Below the pieces are notes generated by a model that worked only from the letters and a program-made list of their open reading frames with translations, had not been told where the DNA came from and searched no databases. A stretch of 64,000 bases of DNA from Monoplex corrugatus (Eukaryota; Mollusca; Gastropoda; Littorinimorpha; Ranellidae). Positions within the stretch are counted from its first letter, which is position 1, and every line of letters starts with the position of its first letter. Where the stretch lies: NCBI GenBank assembly GCA_030674185.1, contig CM060307.1:51603699-51667698 (forward strand). Reading direction: 5' to 3'. Below, piece by piece: positions 42,746-54,600 of the stretch. The translations under genes and the position numbers were made by a program.

Positions 42746-43510
42746 TTAAATTGGGAAGCGGAAGGGAGAGTTTACAGTTTTTTATGAAACAATAATGTTT
42801 AAATCTTTGTTTTCCATTTTCAATTTCTTTAACTACAAGAACAAACAAGAAGAAACTTGGGGTTGTATTGGTGACATAGAAGATAGGTGCAGTATCTGCT
42901 TGTAGGTCAAGCCATATAAATAAACATCCTTTCAAAATATACTGAGAGTTTTCTTGTTTCAGCCATGAAATTCCTTGATGGATAATATTCGTTTAGGCGT
43001 GATATATGTGTAAATTATAATAAGATTGTGCCTATTATAATTTCACAAAACAATGGTCATAAATTTCAAAATATAGGTAATTATATATCATTTGAACAGC
43101 AATAACATTATGACGGATCAAAGTGTACAAAATAGCTTTTATAGTTTTAGTAATGCCGTGAATTAAACTCGCGAAAGCCGAAAGTTCGATGATTTTGGTA
43201 TAAATTTAAGGTCACACAACTCTCAGGTTGGTGAAAATTTGAATGTAAATATCTGGTCGTAATTCTAAGAGTTATGATCCAAATGCGATTACATTTGGTT
43301 GCTATGGTGAAATAATAGCTTGCAATCAGATTTTTCAGATCTAAGGCACTTTTAAGGTTACTTTTTGTTTGGTTGGTTGCTTTTTCTTTTCTCCTTTTTT
43401 TTTTTTATACGGTCATCGTCTACATGACATGATTGGAAGAACGTCAATAAGCCTTGACCATCTGTGTCTCTATATTTTAACCAATCAAATACGACTATTT
43501 TCTGGCTGTT
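42746..43510. other. Unassigned spacer
   Basis: A/T-rich sequence without gene or repeat features. Confidence 0.4.
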
Positions 43511-43519
43511 TGCCTTGTT

Positions 43520-43612
43520 CTGTTGTTGTTGTTGTTGTTGTTGTGGTGGTGGTGGTGGTGGTGGTTTTGGAGGTGGTGTATGGTTGTTGTTGCTGCTGCT
43601 GTTGTTGTTATT
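43520..43612. repeat. (TTG)n / (GTG)n triplet repeat
   Basis: TTG triplets, then GTG triplets, then TTG/CTG triplets. Confidence 0.9.
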
Positions 43613-43794
43613 ATTTGAAAGCTCATTGCATTTTAAATATTTACGTACAAAGCTTTTTATTTTTTTGTTTCAATATCTATTTGAATTTTTCTGCAAACTG
43701 ATATAAAAAAAAAGCCTTAGCCGTGAGTCCAGTATAATAAATATACATGACTGTTTTCAAGAAATAGTGATTTCTCCCATCATCATGAAGTTTC

Positions 43795-43990
43795 AGTTCA
43801 GTTTCAGTTTCTCAAGACGATGTCTCCGCGCTCGGAATGAATTCCATATGCACTAACGTCACATGTCCCATGTGTATGGTGATCATGGCACAAGCCTTAA
43901 GCCTGCGCTTAAACCCATGAATTGGCCAGGTCCTCAAGCCCTACCTAGCTTATGTTTTACCTGGTCTATATCTTATACTGGAATAATATC
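43795..43990 (-). mobile_element. SINE 3' part, minus strand, (CTGAAA)n tail
   Basis: Reverse complement of the repeat at 20701-20925: starts with GTTTCAGTTCAGTTTCAG, then GACGATGTCTCCGCGCTCGG, 'ccatatgcactaacgtcac' and 'catggcacaagccttaag'. About 190 bp. Confidence 0.6.
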
Positions 43991-44169
43991 ATCATGAATA
44001 TATTATGTAAACAAAGTATAACATTTATGTTTACCTGAAGCTTTTTGCTCATTTTGAATAATAAAACCAGGAACATGTATAAACATAACCACCACAGCAA
44101 AATATCCTGTGACTGTCAAGGTCCAATGATATCACCCGTGTAGAGGTAAAAAGACGAAATATATATGAC
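43991..44169. other. Unassigned spacer
   Basis: Nothing recognised. Confidence 0.4.
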
Positions 44170-44201
44170 CATACACACACATACTGTACATACACAAACG
44201 T

Positions 44202-44277
<76 letters not shown>

Positions 44278-44318
44278 GCACACTGACTCACACTCACACT
44301 CACACGCACACACACACC
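44170..44318. repeat. (CA)n microsatellite
   Basis: Pure (CA)n about 44205-44272 with degenerate flanks. Confidence 0.95.
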
Positions 44319-44777
44319 CCTACATATCCTTGATAAAGTTGAATAATTTGCATGCAGAATTGCTTGTCTTTCGCGTGAATTCAGTTCACCAATGAATACG
44401 GTCTCAAAATCATACCTCATTTGAACTTTGAAATGGCGGGTGCTAGGAGAGAATAGTTAGTGATTTGTTTTCTTGGGCCATGCAGGTTGAAGGAAAAAAA
44501 TGTTAAACAATCTTCGTTATTCTTACTGTGCACAACAGCCGAACACCTTGTTGTAGAGGGGTCAAATTTTCGACTTTAATGTCTTTCTCAAGTAAAATCA
44601 GAATGTCCACTGACAACAAAGCATAGCTATTTAAAACATAGAATTTGTGATGAAAGTTCATATCAATGATAAAAGAGATCAAGTGATTAGTGTTAAATCT
44701 ACATGTCTCTTGCCTGTCTCAAACGAACATGTTCACATTTATCATGAATTTTTCTAACATACATGTTTCCGCCGCTG

Positions 44778-44779
<2 letters not shown>
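44319..44779. other. Unassigned spacer
   Basis: Nothing recognised. Confidence 0.4.
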
Positions 44780-44867
<88 letters not shown>

Positions 44868-44970
44868 ACACACACAGAGTCGCACACACTTCCACACACT
44901 CACACACACACACCTACTAAAACGCACACACATGCATACATATGCACACCCACACATATTCACATACTCA

Positions 44971-45023
<53 letters not shown>

Positions 45024-45092
45024 ACACACACGCACATACTCTCACACACGCACCCCCACACACACATGCGCACCCACACACACACTCATGCT
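44780..45092. repeat. (CA)n microsatellite cluster
   Basis: Pure (CA)n 44783-44861, then interrupted CACA/GCACAC blocks and a second run around 44975-45012. Confidence 0.95.
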
Positions 45093-45189
45093 GAAGTAAA
45101 AGGTGTGTTAACAGGTAAAATAGTCCTTCCTTTTTCCTCGTCTCGTCGAGCGAGATTTCCTTAGTGCACTGTACAGTCACAGTAGGCGT

Positions 45190-45597
45190 GGACAGTCAGC
45201 AAGCAAAGTCGGGGCAGGATCCAGGCAGCCGAAACGCGGTCTCCCAGAAGAACGTCGAGAGCCCCACGGACAGCAAAGAAAACAAACGAGACAGTCCCGA
45301 TGGAGGCAGACACAAGCAGATCGCTCACAAGGAAGATCAGGAAAAGACAAGCAACATTCACAGGCCACTCCACGAGGAAGGGGGACTTGGAGCACCAGAC
45401 CACAACGGGAAAGCCGGAGGAAAAGAGAGCACCAGGTATACCCAGGGAGAGAACGCCGGACGGACCCGCAGAGCGGCCGGGGACGAAGAGGGTGGGGGAG
45501 ACGCCAGGGGCAACGAGAGACAGACGGCCGGAAGTCCACGGTCGCCCACGCCACGCAGCAGGGCACCTGACGACGATGATGACGACAGCCACCGCCC
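45190..45597 (+). pseudogene. LINE 3' end fragment (RTE-like ORF C-terminus)
   Basis: Plus-strand reading SRSLTRKIRKRQATFTGHST, GDLEHQTTTGKPEEKRAPG, ETPGATRDR and HATRQGT-like PRHAAGHLTT is the conserved C-terminal end of an endonuclease-RT LINE. It finishes in a (GAC/GAT)n tail (45569-45590). The GC-rich composition differs from its surroundings. It is a 5'-truncated, old copy, similar to the end of the fragment at 46140-46940. Confidence 0.65.
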
Positions 45598-45619
45598 ATG
45601 AAGATTGGACCATGAGAAG

Positions 45620-46125
45620 GGCTGGAGTCAGTCCCACACATTCAATCCCTGTGGGTAGTTGGTGCGCAGTTTGTGTCTCCAAAACCTTTCTTTTTTTCCT
45701 CCTGTTTGGATCTTCTGTTTGGATTCGCTCTATGGCGGTGACTCTCAGGTGTTCAATGGAGTGTCCAGGGGTCTGGAAGTGACGGGCCACCAGCGTCTCC
45801 CTTCTTTCCTCCACCCCTCTCCCGCCGCAGTCAGGTTTTGTTGTTCTTGTGTTCTTCTGCTCGTCTGTGTTTTTGATGTTTGATCTGTGGCCATAGAACC
45901 TGCGTTGTAGAGTCTGTCCCGTCTCTCCTACATATTGCACATCTTCACATTTGGCACAGTCATGAGGTAAATAAGGTTTCTGCTTTTGCATGTCATAGAG
46001 TCCCTGATGATGAAATTCTGTTTTGATCGGATACTTCTGAACATTGTAGTCTCTCTGAGGTGTTTGCAAAAAATGCACTGCAAGGAGATGCGTCTTATGC
46101 CTCAGCCTGCTTCTGTATTCCCCTG
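45620..46125 (-). pseudogene. Penelope-like element GIY-YIG endonuclease fragment
   Basis: On the minus strand two frames joined near 45962 give CIFCKHLRETTMFRSIRSK, NFIIRDSMTCKSRNLIYLMT, then CAKCEDVQYVGETGQTLQ. RRFYGHRSNIKNT, ARHFQTPGHSIEHLRV and ETQTAHQLPTGIE follow. The C-x-x-C preceding Q-Y-V-G-E-T, the R..R...H helix and the later HF..H are those of the GIY-YIG endonuclease at the C-terminus of Penelope-like retroelements. The RT part is absent. The long minus-strand open frame continues past the real domain end into antisense of the LINE at 45190-45597. Confidence 0.75.
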
Positions 46126-46139
46126 AACCTTGGCAAATG

Positions 46140-46940
46140 GGGGACAGGAGGGCATGAGTATATTTTTGAGGCTTTTGCTGGCTCGTTCTCCTACCATCTT
46201 CGTTATGCAGATGACACCGTTCTAATTGCAGAAAATGAAGAATACCTACAAAATCAAATGGAAATAGAAAGCAGAAGTAAAGAGCTGGAGCTAAATAGCA
46301 AGAAGACTGAAGTCATGGTAATCAGTAAAAAACAAGAAATCCCCTCATTCAAAATAACAGCAAATGGCGCAAATTTGAGACAGGTTGATAAGTTTAAATA
46401 TCTGGGAACGGTCATCTCACCAGATGGCAGATGCACATCAGAAATAGCCAACAGAATCGGCCAAGATGAAACAGCAATCAAAAAATGTCAAGCGTTCTTA
46501 CCAACAAACGCCTACCATTTAGCATCAGGAAGAGTTCTTCGGTGTTATATAGAACCGCTACTGTTGGACGGATGCGAATTGCGAGCAGTCGACACGCATA
46601 GTCAGAATAAGACTGAGGCAGCTGAAATGTGGTTTCCTAGAAGTCTTGAAAAAGGCAAACACAAAACGAACATCAATGAAGAAGATTAGGAAAGACAAAT
46701 CACATTTATAACACATTTTATGAGGCAAAAGAAACTTCAGTACTAGTAACAACAGGAAATGTTGAGGGGAAAAGAGCACGGGTAGACCCAGGGAGAAAAC
46801 ATTGGACGGATTTGCAGATGAAGACAAAGGGTGGGAGAAATACCTGCATCGACAAAAGATAGATTCATATGGAGGACCATGATCGACAACACCATGCGGC
46901 TGGGCACATGATGATAATAATGATGATGATGTAGCAGTGT
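46140..46940 (+). pseudogene. LINE fragment: RT YADD to 3' end (RTE-like)
   Basis: The frame 46150-46689 reads LRYADDTVLIAENEEYLQNQ, LELNSKKTEVMVISKKQE, VDKFKYLGTVISPDG, RVLRCYIEPLLLDGCE and AAEMWFPRSLEK. The next frame gives IRKRQITFIGHILRGKRN, GRPREKTLDG and a (GAT/AAT)n tail at 46907-46931. These are the palm, thumb and C-terminal end of an endonuclease-RT LINE of RTE-like type. 5' truncated and frameshifted near 46680. Confidence 0.8.
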
Positions 46941-46975
46941 CTATGTTGGAAAGACCCAAGTAGAAAGCCAACTCG

Positions 46976-47016
46976 GTAAGCTGACAGGTAAGCTGACAGG
47001 TAAGCTGACAGGTAAG
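46976..47016 (+). repeat. 13-bp tandem repeat
   Basis: Four copies of GTAAGCTGACAG, perfect for three. Confidence 0.85.
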
Positions 47017-47091
47017 CTGTTTTATCTTTTTTGGTCTACGTCTTTTGACTATACTATAATGCTGATGCCGAAGATGTCTTCGATTCTTACA

Positions 47092-47400
47092 CCTAGTCGC
47101 TGGCTCTGTTGATAGAGCCATGGACTCGAGATAAGAGGTTTCCAGCTCAATTCTAGCCGGCAACATACAAACTGGCTGGTCGCTGCTGACATTAAATTAG
47201 TATTTCATTAATTCTCACAGGTGTCAGTTTGCTGTTTCATACGAAACCTTTCTCCCCTCTCCTAATTTCAGGAATTTGCCATCGCATAGAGTCTGATGAT
47301 TCCCTCTTGAGGAAACTCCAAAGTTTATAACGTTGATCCATGTAGAATGCAAAAAAAACGGGACATTAAAAGTGCCTCGGTAAGTAGCACATCAAAGAAT
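47092..47400 (+). mobile_element. tRNA-derived SINE, plus strand
   Basis: Head GGCTCTGTTGATAGAGCC (box A-like), ATGGACTCGAGATAAGAGG, then AGCTCAATTCTAGCC (weak box B). The body starts 'gcaacatacaaactggctgg', matching the minus-strand copy at 13.6-14.0 kb. Confidence 0.6.
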
Positions 47401-48400
47401 TAGAACTCAGAAAGGGGAGGGGGAGACAAGGGGGATGGGTGCGGGACGGGGGAAGTGAGGACTTCAACTTTTCTCAGGACCAGCATTGTGAAGACCGCGC
47501 AATCTCTTCTTCCCCAGACGATTTACTGTCTATTGTGTCATTGGTGTGTAGAGCAGCAATGAAGACCATTCACGCCTGTCTGTTCTTGACCAGCCTCTAA
47601 ATGGTACCCTTGGTGTGTTTCAGGGCTTTCTATTATTTGTCAATAGGTGTTCCTGTGTCTTCCTCTTTTGCGTCTTCCTTATGGTGTCCAGTAAAGGGCA
47701 ATCTAGATGGTGTGGATTGCTCTTTACGGTTGGCGTGTCAGAATAATCAACGTGATGATTGTGGACACTCATCGTCCTCTTACAGGGCTGGCGAAATCCA
47801 CTCGCCCGACGCGAGTAAAAGACCTGTCGGGCGAGTCAAAATCAAAAACTACTAGTCTGTTGGGCGAATGACAATTCTGACTCCTGCAGTTATAATCTAT
47901 GTCGAGTTTTCAAACTTTCCGATCTGCCGATTGCTTTCGTCTGCAATGATCGAGTCTGCCAACGTTCGCGCGAAAATGAGGCTATCTAAGGAAAGGCAAC
48001 TTTTGCTTCCCGTGAGCCTGTCAGTAAAGAAGGCTGTCGGTGTGATACAATCGGGTGTTTACAGATCAGCGAACCTATCGTCAGTTTTGGTCGAACAGTT
48101 AGAAGCTTCTAATTAGTATGGAAACCAGAAAAAATAACACAACATATAACTTATCTGAGATCAAGGGATGGGGAGGGGAAGAGAATGTGTGTGCTGTTGG
48201 CAAGGAAAATCGAGAGACAAAAGCAAATCGGATGCATCTCTTGATAAGCTGATACGTCAACGGAACTTGTTTAGAAGAAATGGATGCTACTTGACGATTT
48301 TTCTCACATCATCTTCACTTGTCTCTCAGAACGTAAATTTCAACCGGGGTGGTTTAAATATTTTCAGAGTTTTCCTTTCACACTGAACGGCTTTAATCAG

Positions 48401-48401
<1 letters not shown>
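47401..48401. other. Unassigned region
   Basis: Only an 11-bp inverted repeat is notable: ACTCGCCCGAC at 47788 and GTCGGGCGAGT at 47829. The open frames are short and unfamiliar. Confidence 0.4.
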
Positions 48402-48468
<67 letters not shown>

Positions 48469-48490
48469 CACACACACACACACACACCAC

Positions 48491-48535
<45 letters not shown>

Positions 48536-48597
48536 ACACACACACATACACACACACAGACAAACACACACATACACACACACATGCACACACTCTA
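48402..48597. repeat. (CA)n microsatellite
   Basis: CA repeats with CACCAC, CAACAC and CATACA interruptions. Confidence 0.95.
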
Positions 48598-48611
48598 AAG
48601 AAACATAGGGG

Positions 48612-48680
48612 TTAATTTTTGCTTTGCTGGCATAGTTGACGATGCAGGATGCTGGTGGACAGGATGTGGGAGTCAAAGGG
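48612..48680. mobile_element. Half TTAA palindrome element (long right arm)
   Basis: Only 'ggttaatttttgctttgctgg' through GATGCTGGTGGACAGG to GGGAGTCAAAGGG is present, followed by TTAA at 48681-48684. The left half and centre are missing; the (CA)n tract lies just upstream. Confidence 0.7.
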
Positions 48681-48684
48681 TTAA

Positions 48685-49100
48685 ACTAAAGAACTCTCTC
48701 TAACTTACACAGAGAGAACCCATGTAAACTTTGTGATCAATCATCTGCCTTTTACATCTTTGTGTTATCACTAAATCTCCCACTGTTCACCTCTCCTCAC
48801 CCTGATGAAAGTCTCCAGAAGAAAGTTTGACCACCTTTGTTGTAACAATGGCTTTTCTGCTGAATATTTCTGCTCATTATCATAAAGAGAATTTCACTAT
48901 TTTTCGAGGCAATATGTCAGACTGCAGGCTAGTAGATCTTAAAATCCGTTAGCCTGGCTGGCTAGTAGAAAATTTTAATCTTCTCCAGACCCGCTATTAT
49001 GACGATGGCGTTCATATTCTCGTTTTGGGCCAGAAGATGTTTTTTGAAGACATCTCTTTTATCTGAGAAGTACTGTATATGTGTTACCCAACACAATTTT
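48685..49100. other. Unassigned spacer
   Basis: Nothing recognised. Confidence 0.4.
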
Positions 49101-49269
49101 CAGAAAGACATTGTAAGCAACAAAAGGAGTTTGAAAGTTTATCAAACTGATGTTAGACTAATAAGAGAAGTACAATTATTACAGTGTAAGTACACGTACT
49201 GAGTTGATTTAGATTAGCTGTAGATCACATGAACAGCTATTTTATGACAACGCATTTTTTTTCAAACAG

Positions 49270-49388
49270 GTGCCAGAAATCTCGTGTCAGCATTGGACAT
49301 GCAGACAACTGTTGTGGGTCTGACGTCACGGGAATGTCAGCTGAGAGCCATCACAGGACAGTCAGCTGTTTGGGGCATGATATTACAG
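49270..49388 (+). CDS. Possible internal exon, 119 bp
   Basis: A pyrimidine-rich stretch and CAG acceptor precede it, and a GTAAGT donor follows. One frame is open across all 119 bases: ARNLVSALDMQTTVVG, LTSRECQLRAITGQ, SAVWGMILQ. I do not recognise the family. A decayed copy of this segment, with the same length and splice-like borders, lies at 57312-57430. It may be a real exon of an unseen plus-strand gene or part of a dispersed repeat. Confidence 0.35.
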
Positions 49389-49555
49389 GTAAGTCAGAAT
49401 TCAGTATCATGCCACTTCATGTGCTTTTATCCAGACATGGCTCCTAACGCATGTACTTTTACCTTGGTGTGTATGTATGTGCGTGTGTATTCGCTCGAAT
49501 GTACATGTATAGGTATTAACTTCCTTGTCCGTCATGAATAATTTATATCTATACT

Positions 49556-49635
49556 GGAACCAGAAGAACAAGAAAACCAATATAAGCGCGTATCCAACAA
49601 AACAAAACAAAACAAGCGCAAATTTTTGGCCAACT
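49556..49635 (+). mobile_element. Foldback arm fragment
   Basis: GAAGAACAAGAAAACCAATA, GCGCGTATCCAACAAAAC and CGCAAATTTTTGGCCAACTA match the left arm at 35193. It is cut exactly where the purine satellite begins. Confidence 0.75.
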
Positions 49636-52600
49636 ATGAAAAAAATATGGAGAAGAAGAGAATGAAGAAGAAAATGAAAATGAAGAAGAAAAATAAAAAG
49701 AAAATGAGGAAGAAAATTAAGACAAAAATAAAACCGAAAATGAAGAAAAAAAATTACGAAGAAAATGAAGCAGAAAATAAAGAAGAAAATGAAGCAGACA
49801 AATAAAGAAGAAAATGAAGAAGAAAATGAAGAAGAAAATAAAATGAAGAAGTAGATTAAGAAGAAAATAAAGACGAAAATGGAACGAACAAAAACATGAA
49901 AAGAAAATGAAGAAGAAAACGAAGAAAAAGAATACAAAAAAGAAAAGGAAGGAGAAAATGAAGAATAAGATGAAGAAGAAGAAAATGAAGGAGAAACTGA
50001 AGAAGAAAATGAGACAAAAATGAAGAAGAAGAAGGAGAAGAAGAAGAAGAAGAAAATGACGAACAAAATAAAAACAAAACAAGAAGAAAACGAAGAAGAA
50101 AATAAATGAAAAAGAAAATGAAGAAGAAAACGCAGAAGAAAATAAATTAAGAAAAAAATGAAGAAGAAAATCGGAAAGAAAATTTAAAGAAATTAACAAG
50201 AAGATAAAATGAAGAAGGAAAAAATGTGAAAAAGAAAATGAAGACAAAAAGAAAGAAGAAAACGAAGCAGAAAATAAAATGAAAAATTAAATGGAGAACA
50301 AAATAAAGAATAACACGAAAAAGAAAATGATGAAGGAAATGAAGAACAAAATGAAGAAAAAACTAAAATGAAGAAGAAAATAAAACGAAGAAGAAAAATA
50401 AAGAAAATAAACAAAAAATTGACGAAGAAAATCAAATGAAAAAGAAAATGAAGAAGAAAATAGAGAAGAAAATGAAGAAGAAAATCAAAGAGAAAATCAA
50501 GGAGAAAATATAATGAAGAAAAAAATTAAGATGAAAATGAAAAAGAAAATGAAGAAGAAAATTACAAGAAATTTTAGGAGAAAACCAAAATGAAAAAGAA
50601 ATTGAAGAAGAAATAGAAGAAGAAAACGAAGAAGAAAATCAAGAAGAAAACGAAAAAGAAAATGAAAATGAAAAAGAAAATGAAGAAGAAAATGAAGCAG
50701 AAAATAAAGAAAAAAAATGCAGCACAGAATATAAAATGAAGAAAATTTTTTTTTAAATGAAGAAGAAAATGAAAAAAATGAAGAAGAAAATGAAGAAAAG
50801 ACCGAGGAAGAAAATAAAATGAAAAAAAAAATATGAAGATGAAAATGAATAAGACAATGAAAATGAGGAAAAAGAAAAGAAAATGAAGAAGAAAACAAAC
50901 AAAAAACGACGAAGAAAATGAAATGAACAAGAACATGAAAAAAAGAAAAGAAAAAGAAAATGAAGAAAATGAAGAAGAAAATGAAATGAAGAAAAACATG
51001 AAGAAGATGAAGGAGAAGAAAAAGAAAAAGAAATTAGGAATATAATGAAGAAGAAAACAAAATGAAAAAGAAATGAAGAAGAAACAAAATGAAAAAGAAT
51101 ATGAAAAAAACGTAACAGAAAATGAAGAAGAAAATAAAGACGAAAATAAAATGAAGAAGAAAAAAATTTATGAAGAAAAAAAAATGAGGACGAAAATAAA
51201 GAAGAAAATGAACAAGAAAATTAACAAGAAAATGAACAAAAAACGAAGAAGAAAATGAAATGAACAAGAACATGAAAAAGAAGAAAAAGAAAATGAACAA
51301 GAAAATGAAAAAGAAAATGAAATGAAGAAGAAAGGAGAATAAAATGAAAAAAGAAATGAAGAAGAAAATGAAGAGGGAAATAAAATGAAGATCAAAATGA
51401 AGAAGAAAATGAAGACAAAAATAAAGAAGAAAATGGAGAAGAAAACCAAGAAGAAAATGAAGAACAAATGAAGAGCATATACGAAGACAAAATGAAGAAA
51501 AAAAAAACGAAGAAGAGAATATGAAAGAAGAAAATGAAAACGAACACGAAGAAGAAAATAATGCAGAAACTGAAGAAGAAAATGAAGAAAAAACTAAATG
51601 AAGAAGGAAATAAAACGAAGAAGAAAATGAGGAAAATAAACAAGAAAATGACGAAGAAAATGAAATGAAGAAGAAGAAGAAGGAGAAAATAAAGGAGAAA
51701 ATGAAGACGAAAATGACGAGGAAAATAAAAGGAAGCAGACAATGAAGAAGAAAATAAAGAAGAAAATAGAGAAGAAAATCAAGGAGAAAATATAATGAAG
51801 AACAAAATGAAGAAGACAATGAGCAGAAATTTTAGAAGAAAATCAAAATGAAAAAGAAAATGAAGAATAAATAGAAAAAGAAAACGAAGAAGAAAATGAG
51901 AAGAAAACGAAGAAGAAAATGAACATGAAAAAGGAAATGAAGAAGAAAATTAAGAAAAAAAAGAAGCAGAAAATCAAGAAAAAATACAGCAGAAAATAAA
52001 AATGAAGGAGAAAATAAGAAGAAAATGAAGAAGAAAACAAATGAAGAAAAAAATGAAGAAGAAAAATGATGAAGAAAATGAAAGAAATGAAGAAGAAAAT
52101 GAGGAAAATAAACGAGGAAAAAAATAAAATGAAGAAATAATATGAAGATGAAAATGAATAAGACAATGAAGAAAAGATAAAGAAGAAAATGAACAAACAA
52201 ACAAAAACGAAGAAGAAAATGAAATGAACAAGAACATGAAAAAGAAGAAAAAGAAAATGATAGAAGAACATGAAGAAGAAGGGAGACGATAACGAAAAAG
52301 AAATGAAGAAGAAAATGAAGAAGAAAATGAAGAGGGAAATATAATAAAGAACAAATTGAAGACGAAAATAAAATAAAGAAGAAAAGGAGAAGAAAACGAA
52401 GCAGAAAATGAAGAAGAAAACAAAATGAAGAAAAACATAAAAAAATGAAGCGAAAATGAAGAAGAAAATAAAGAAGAAAATAAAATGAAGAAGAAAATGA
52501 AGAAGAAAACAAAATGAAGAGAAAATAAAATGAAGAAGTAAATGAATAAGAAAAAAATTAATGAAGAAGAAATAACATGAAGACGAAAATGAAGAAGAAA

Positions 52601-53912
52601 TGAAAGAAAATAAAGAAAAAATAAAGAAAAAAAATAAGTAGAAATGAAGAAGAAGGAAATTAAGAAGAAAATGAAAACGAATGAAGAAGAATAAATGAAA
52701 AAATAAATGAAGATAATATGAAGAAGAAAATGAAGAAGAAATTGAAGAAGAAAAACGAAAATGAAAGAAAAATAAAAAAAAAGGAAGAAGAAAAAAGAAC
52801 AAAATGAAGAAGAAAAAAAGAAGAAAACGAATACGAAAATGACAAGGCAAAAACGAGGAAAAAAATGAAGGAAAAAGTGAAGAAGAAGAAAATAAAGAAG
52901 AAAATAATAAAGAAAATGAACATGGAGAAAAAATGAAGAAGAAAATAAATGCAAAAGAAAATGAGAATGAAATGAAGAAGAAATGAAGAAAAAAGAAAAT
53001 GAAGAAAAAATGAAGAAAAAAATAAAATGAAAAGAAAACAAATGAAAAAAAGAAGAATGAAGAAAGAAAATGAAATGAAGAAAGAATTGAAGAAAAGAAA
53101 ATGAGAAGAATATAAGAAAATGAAGAAGAAAATAATGAAGAAGAAGATGAAGAAAATAAAATGAAAAAGAAATGAAGAAAAAATAAAATGAAAAAAAAAA
53201 GAAGAAGAAAATAAAAATGAAAAAAAAAAAATGAAGAAGAAAATGAAGATAAATGAAGAAAAAATAGAAGAAAATGAGAGAAATGAAGAAAGAATAAATG
53301 AAGAAGAAGAAGGAAAAAGAAAAAAAAGAAGAAAAAAAATGAGAAGAATGAAAAAGAAAAATGAAGAAATGAAGAGAAGAATAATAAGAAAAAGAAAATA
53401 GAGAGAGAAGAAAAATGAAAAGAAGAAAAAAATGAGAAATGAAGAAAAAAATGAAGAAAATAAGAAGAAAAAAAAGAAAAAAGAAAGAAGAATAATGAAG
53501 AAGAAAATAAAATAAAAGAAAGAGAAATGAAGAAGAAAATGAAGAAGAAAAAAAAGAAGCAAATAAAAGCAGAAGAAAATGAAGAAGAAAATAAAATGAA
53601 AAAGAAAATGAAGAAAAAAAATGAGAAAAAGAAGAAAATGAGGAAGAAAATGAACATGAAAATGAAGAAGAAAATAAATGCAGAAGAAAATGCAGAAGAA
53701 AATGAACAAGAAAATGAAGAAGAAAAGTGAATGAAGAAGAAAATAAAACAAAGAAGAAACTAAAGAAGAAACTGAAGAAGAAAATAAAATGAAGAAGAAA
53801 ATAAAATGGAAAAGAAAATGAAGAAGAAAATAAAGAACAGAATTACGAAGAAAGTGAAGAAGATAATAAGATTAGGAAGAAAATGAAGAAGAAAGCACGA
53901 AAAAGACGAAAA
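49636..53912 (+). repeat. 4.3-kb purine-rich satellite (GAAGAAAATGAA)n
   Basis: Almost entirely A and G on the plus strand, built from AAAATGAAGAAG-type 9/12-mer units with AACGAAG, AATAAAG and AACAAG variants. Higher-order blocks recur, for example 'gaaatgaacaagaacatgaa' near 50925, 51265 and 52220, and AAATTTTAGGAG/AAATTTTAGAAG near 50570 and 51825. Long Phe/Ser-rich minus-strand frames (up to 604 codons) are artefacts. Confidence 0.95.
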
Positions 53913-53924
53913 TGCTGAGCCACG

Positions 53925-54600
53925 ACGTGGACACCACCTGTCATTACCATCGACAACTACGAACGTGATGTCGTCCACCAGTTCACATACCTGAGTTCAC
54001 ATACGATCTGATCTATCATCATCAACAATCTGTTTCTCGATGCCTAAATCAGCAAGCGGACTGACGTGGCTGCAGAAACCTCAGGCCGACTTACTGCTCG
54101 CGTCTGGGAGAACCCAGATCTGACAACTCCGGCGTACAACGCCTGCATCATCAGCATTCTACTGTACAGCAGCAAAACATGGACAACATATGCCAAACAA
54201 GAGCAAAAACTGAACAGCTATCACTTGTACTACCTTCGCCGCTCTCTCGGCATCAAGCAGAGTAACAAAATACAAAATGCTCAGGTCCTAGCATGCGCTG
54301 ATCTCTTCACCACGCCCGCTCTACTCAAACAATGCAGGCTGCGCTGGCTAAGCCATGTGCGTCGGGTGGAAGATGGACGTATCCCAAAGGATATCCTTTA
54401 CGGTGAACTAGTCTCCGGCAAGAAATCTGTTGTCTTCCCCAGTTATGATACAAAGATGTCTGCAAGTGCGATATGAAAGCTCTGGGCGTCAACATAGACA
54501 GCTGGGAAGACACATCAGCCGACCGCGACAGTTGGCGCAGTGTGCTCCAGAAACAACTCAGGTTAGAAGAACAGAAGATCTAGATCCTAATTGAGGAAAA
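53925..54600 (+). pseudogene. LINE fragment: RT thumb and C-terminus
   Basis: Readable across frames: VITIDNYERDVVHQFTYL (53943-53995), AAETSGRLTARVWENPDLTT (54066), YNACIISILLYSSKTWTTYA, LRRSLGIKQSNKIQNA, LRWLSHVRRVEDGRIPKDIL, YGELVSGKK. A frameshift then gives CDMKALGVNIDSWEDTSADR and WRSVLQKQLR. This is the end of the same LINE type as the RT fragment at 20980. It is decayed and follows the satellite. Confidence 0.75.

Noticed and set aside
45161..46078. Single 305-codon minus-strand gene
   Set aside because: Only the first ~150 codons are Penelope endonuclease; the rest is antisense of a LINE end, and the upstream part of the domain is in another frame.
51843..53657. 604-codon minus-strand open frame, rich in Phe, Ser and Leu
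   Set aside because: It is the antisense of a purine-rich satellite that rarely forms stop codons in that direction; no domain, and all overlapping frames are equally open.
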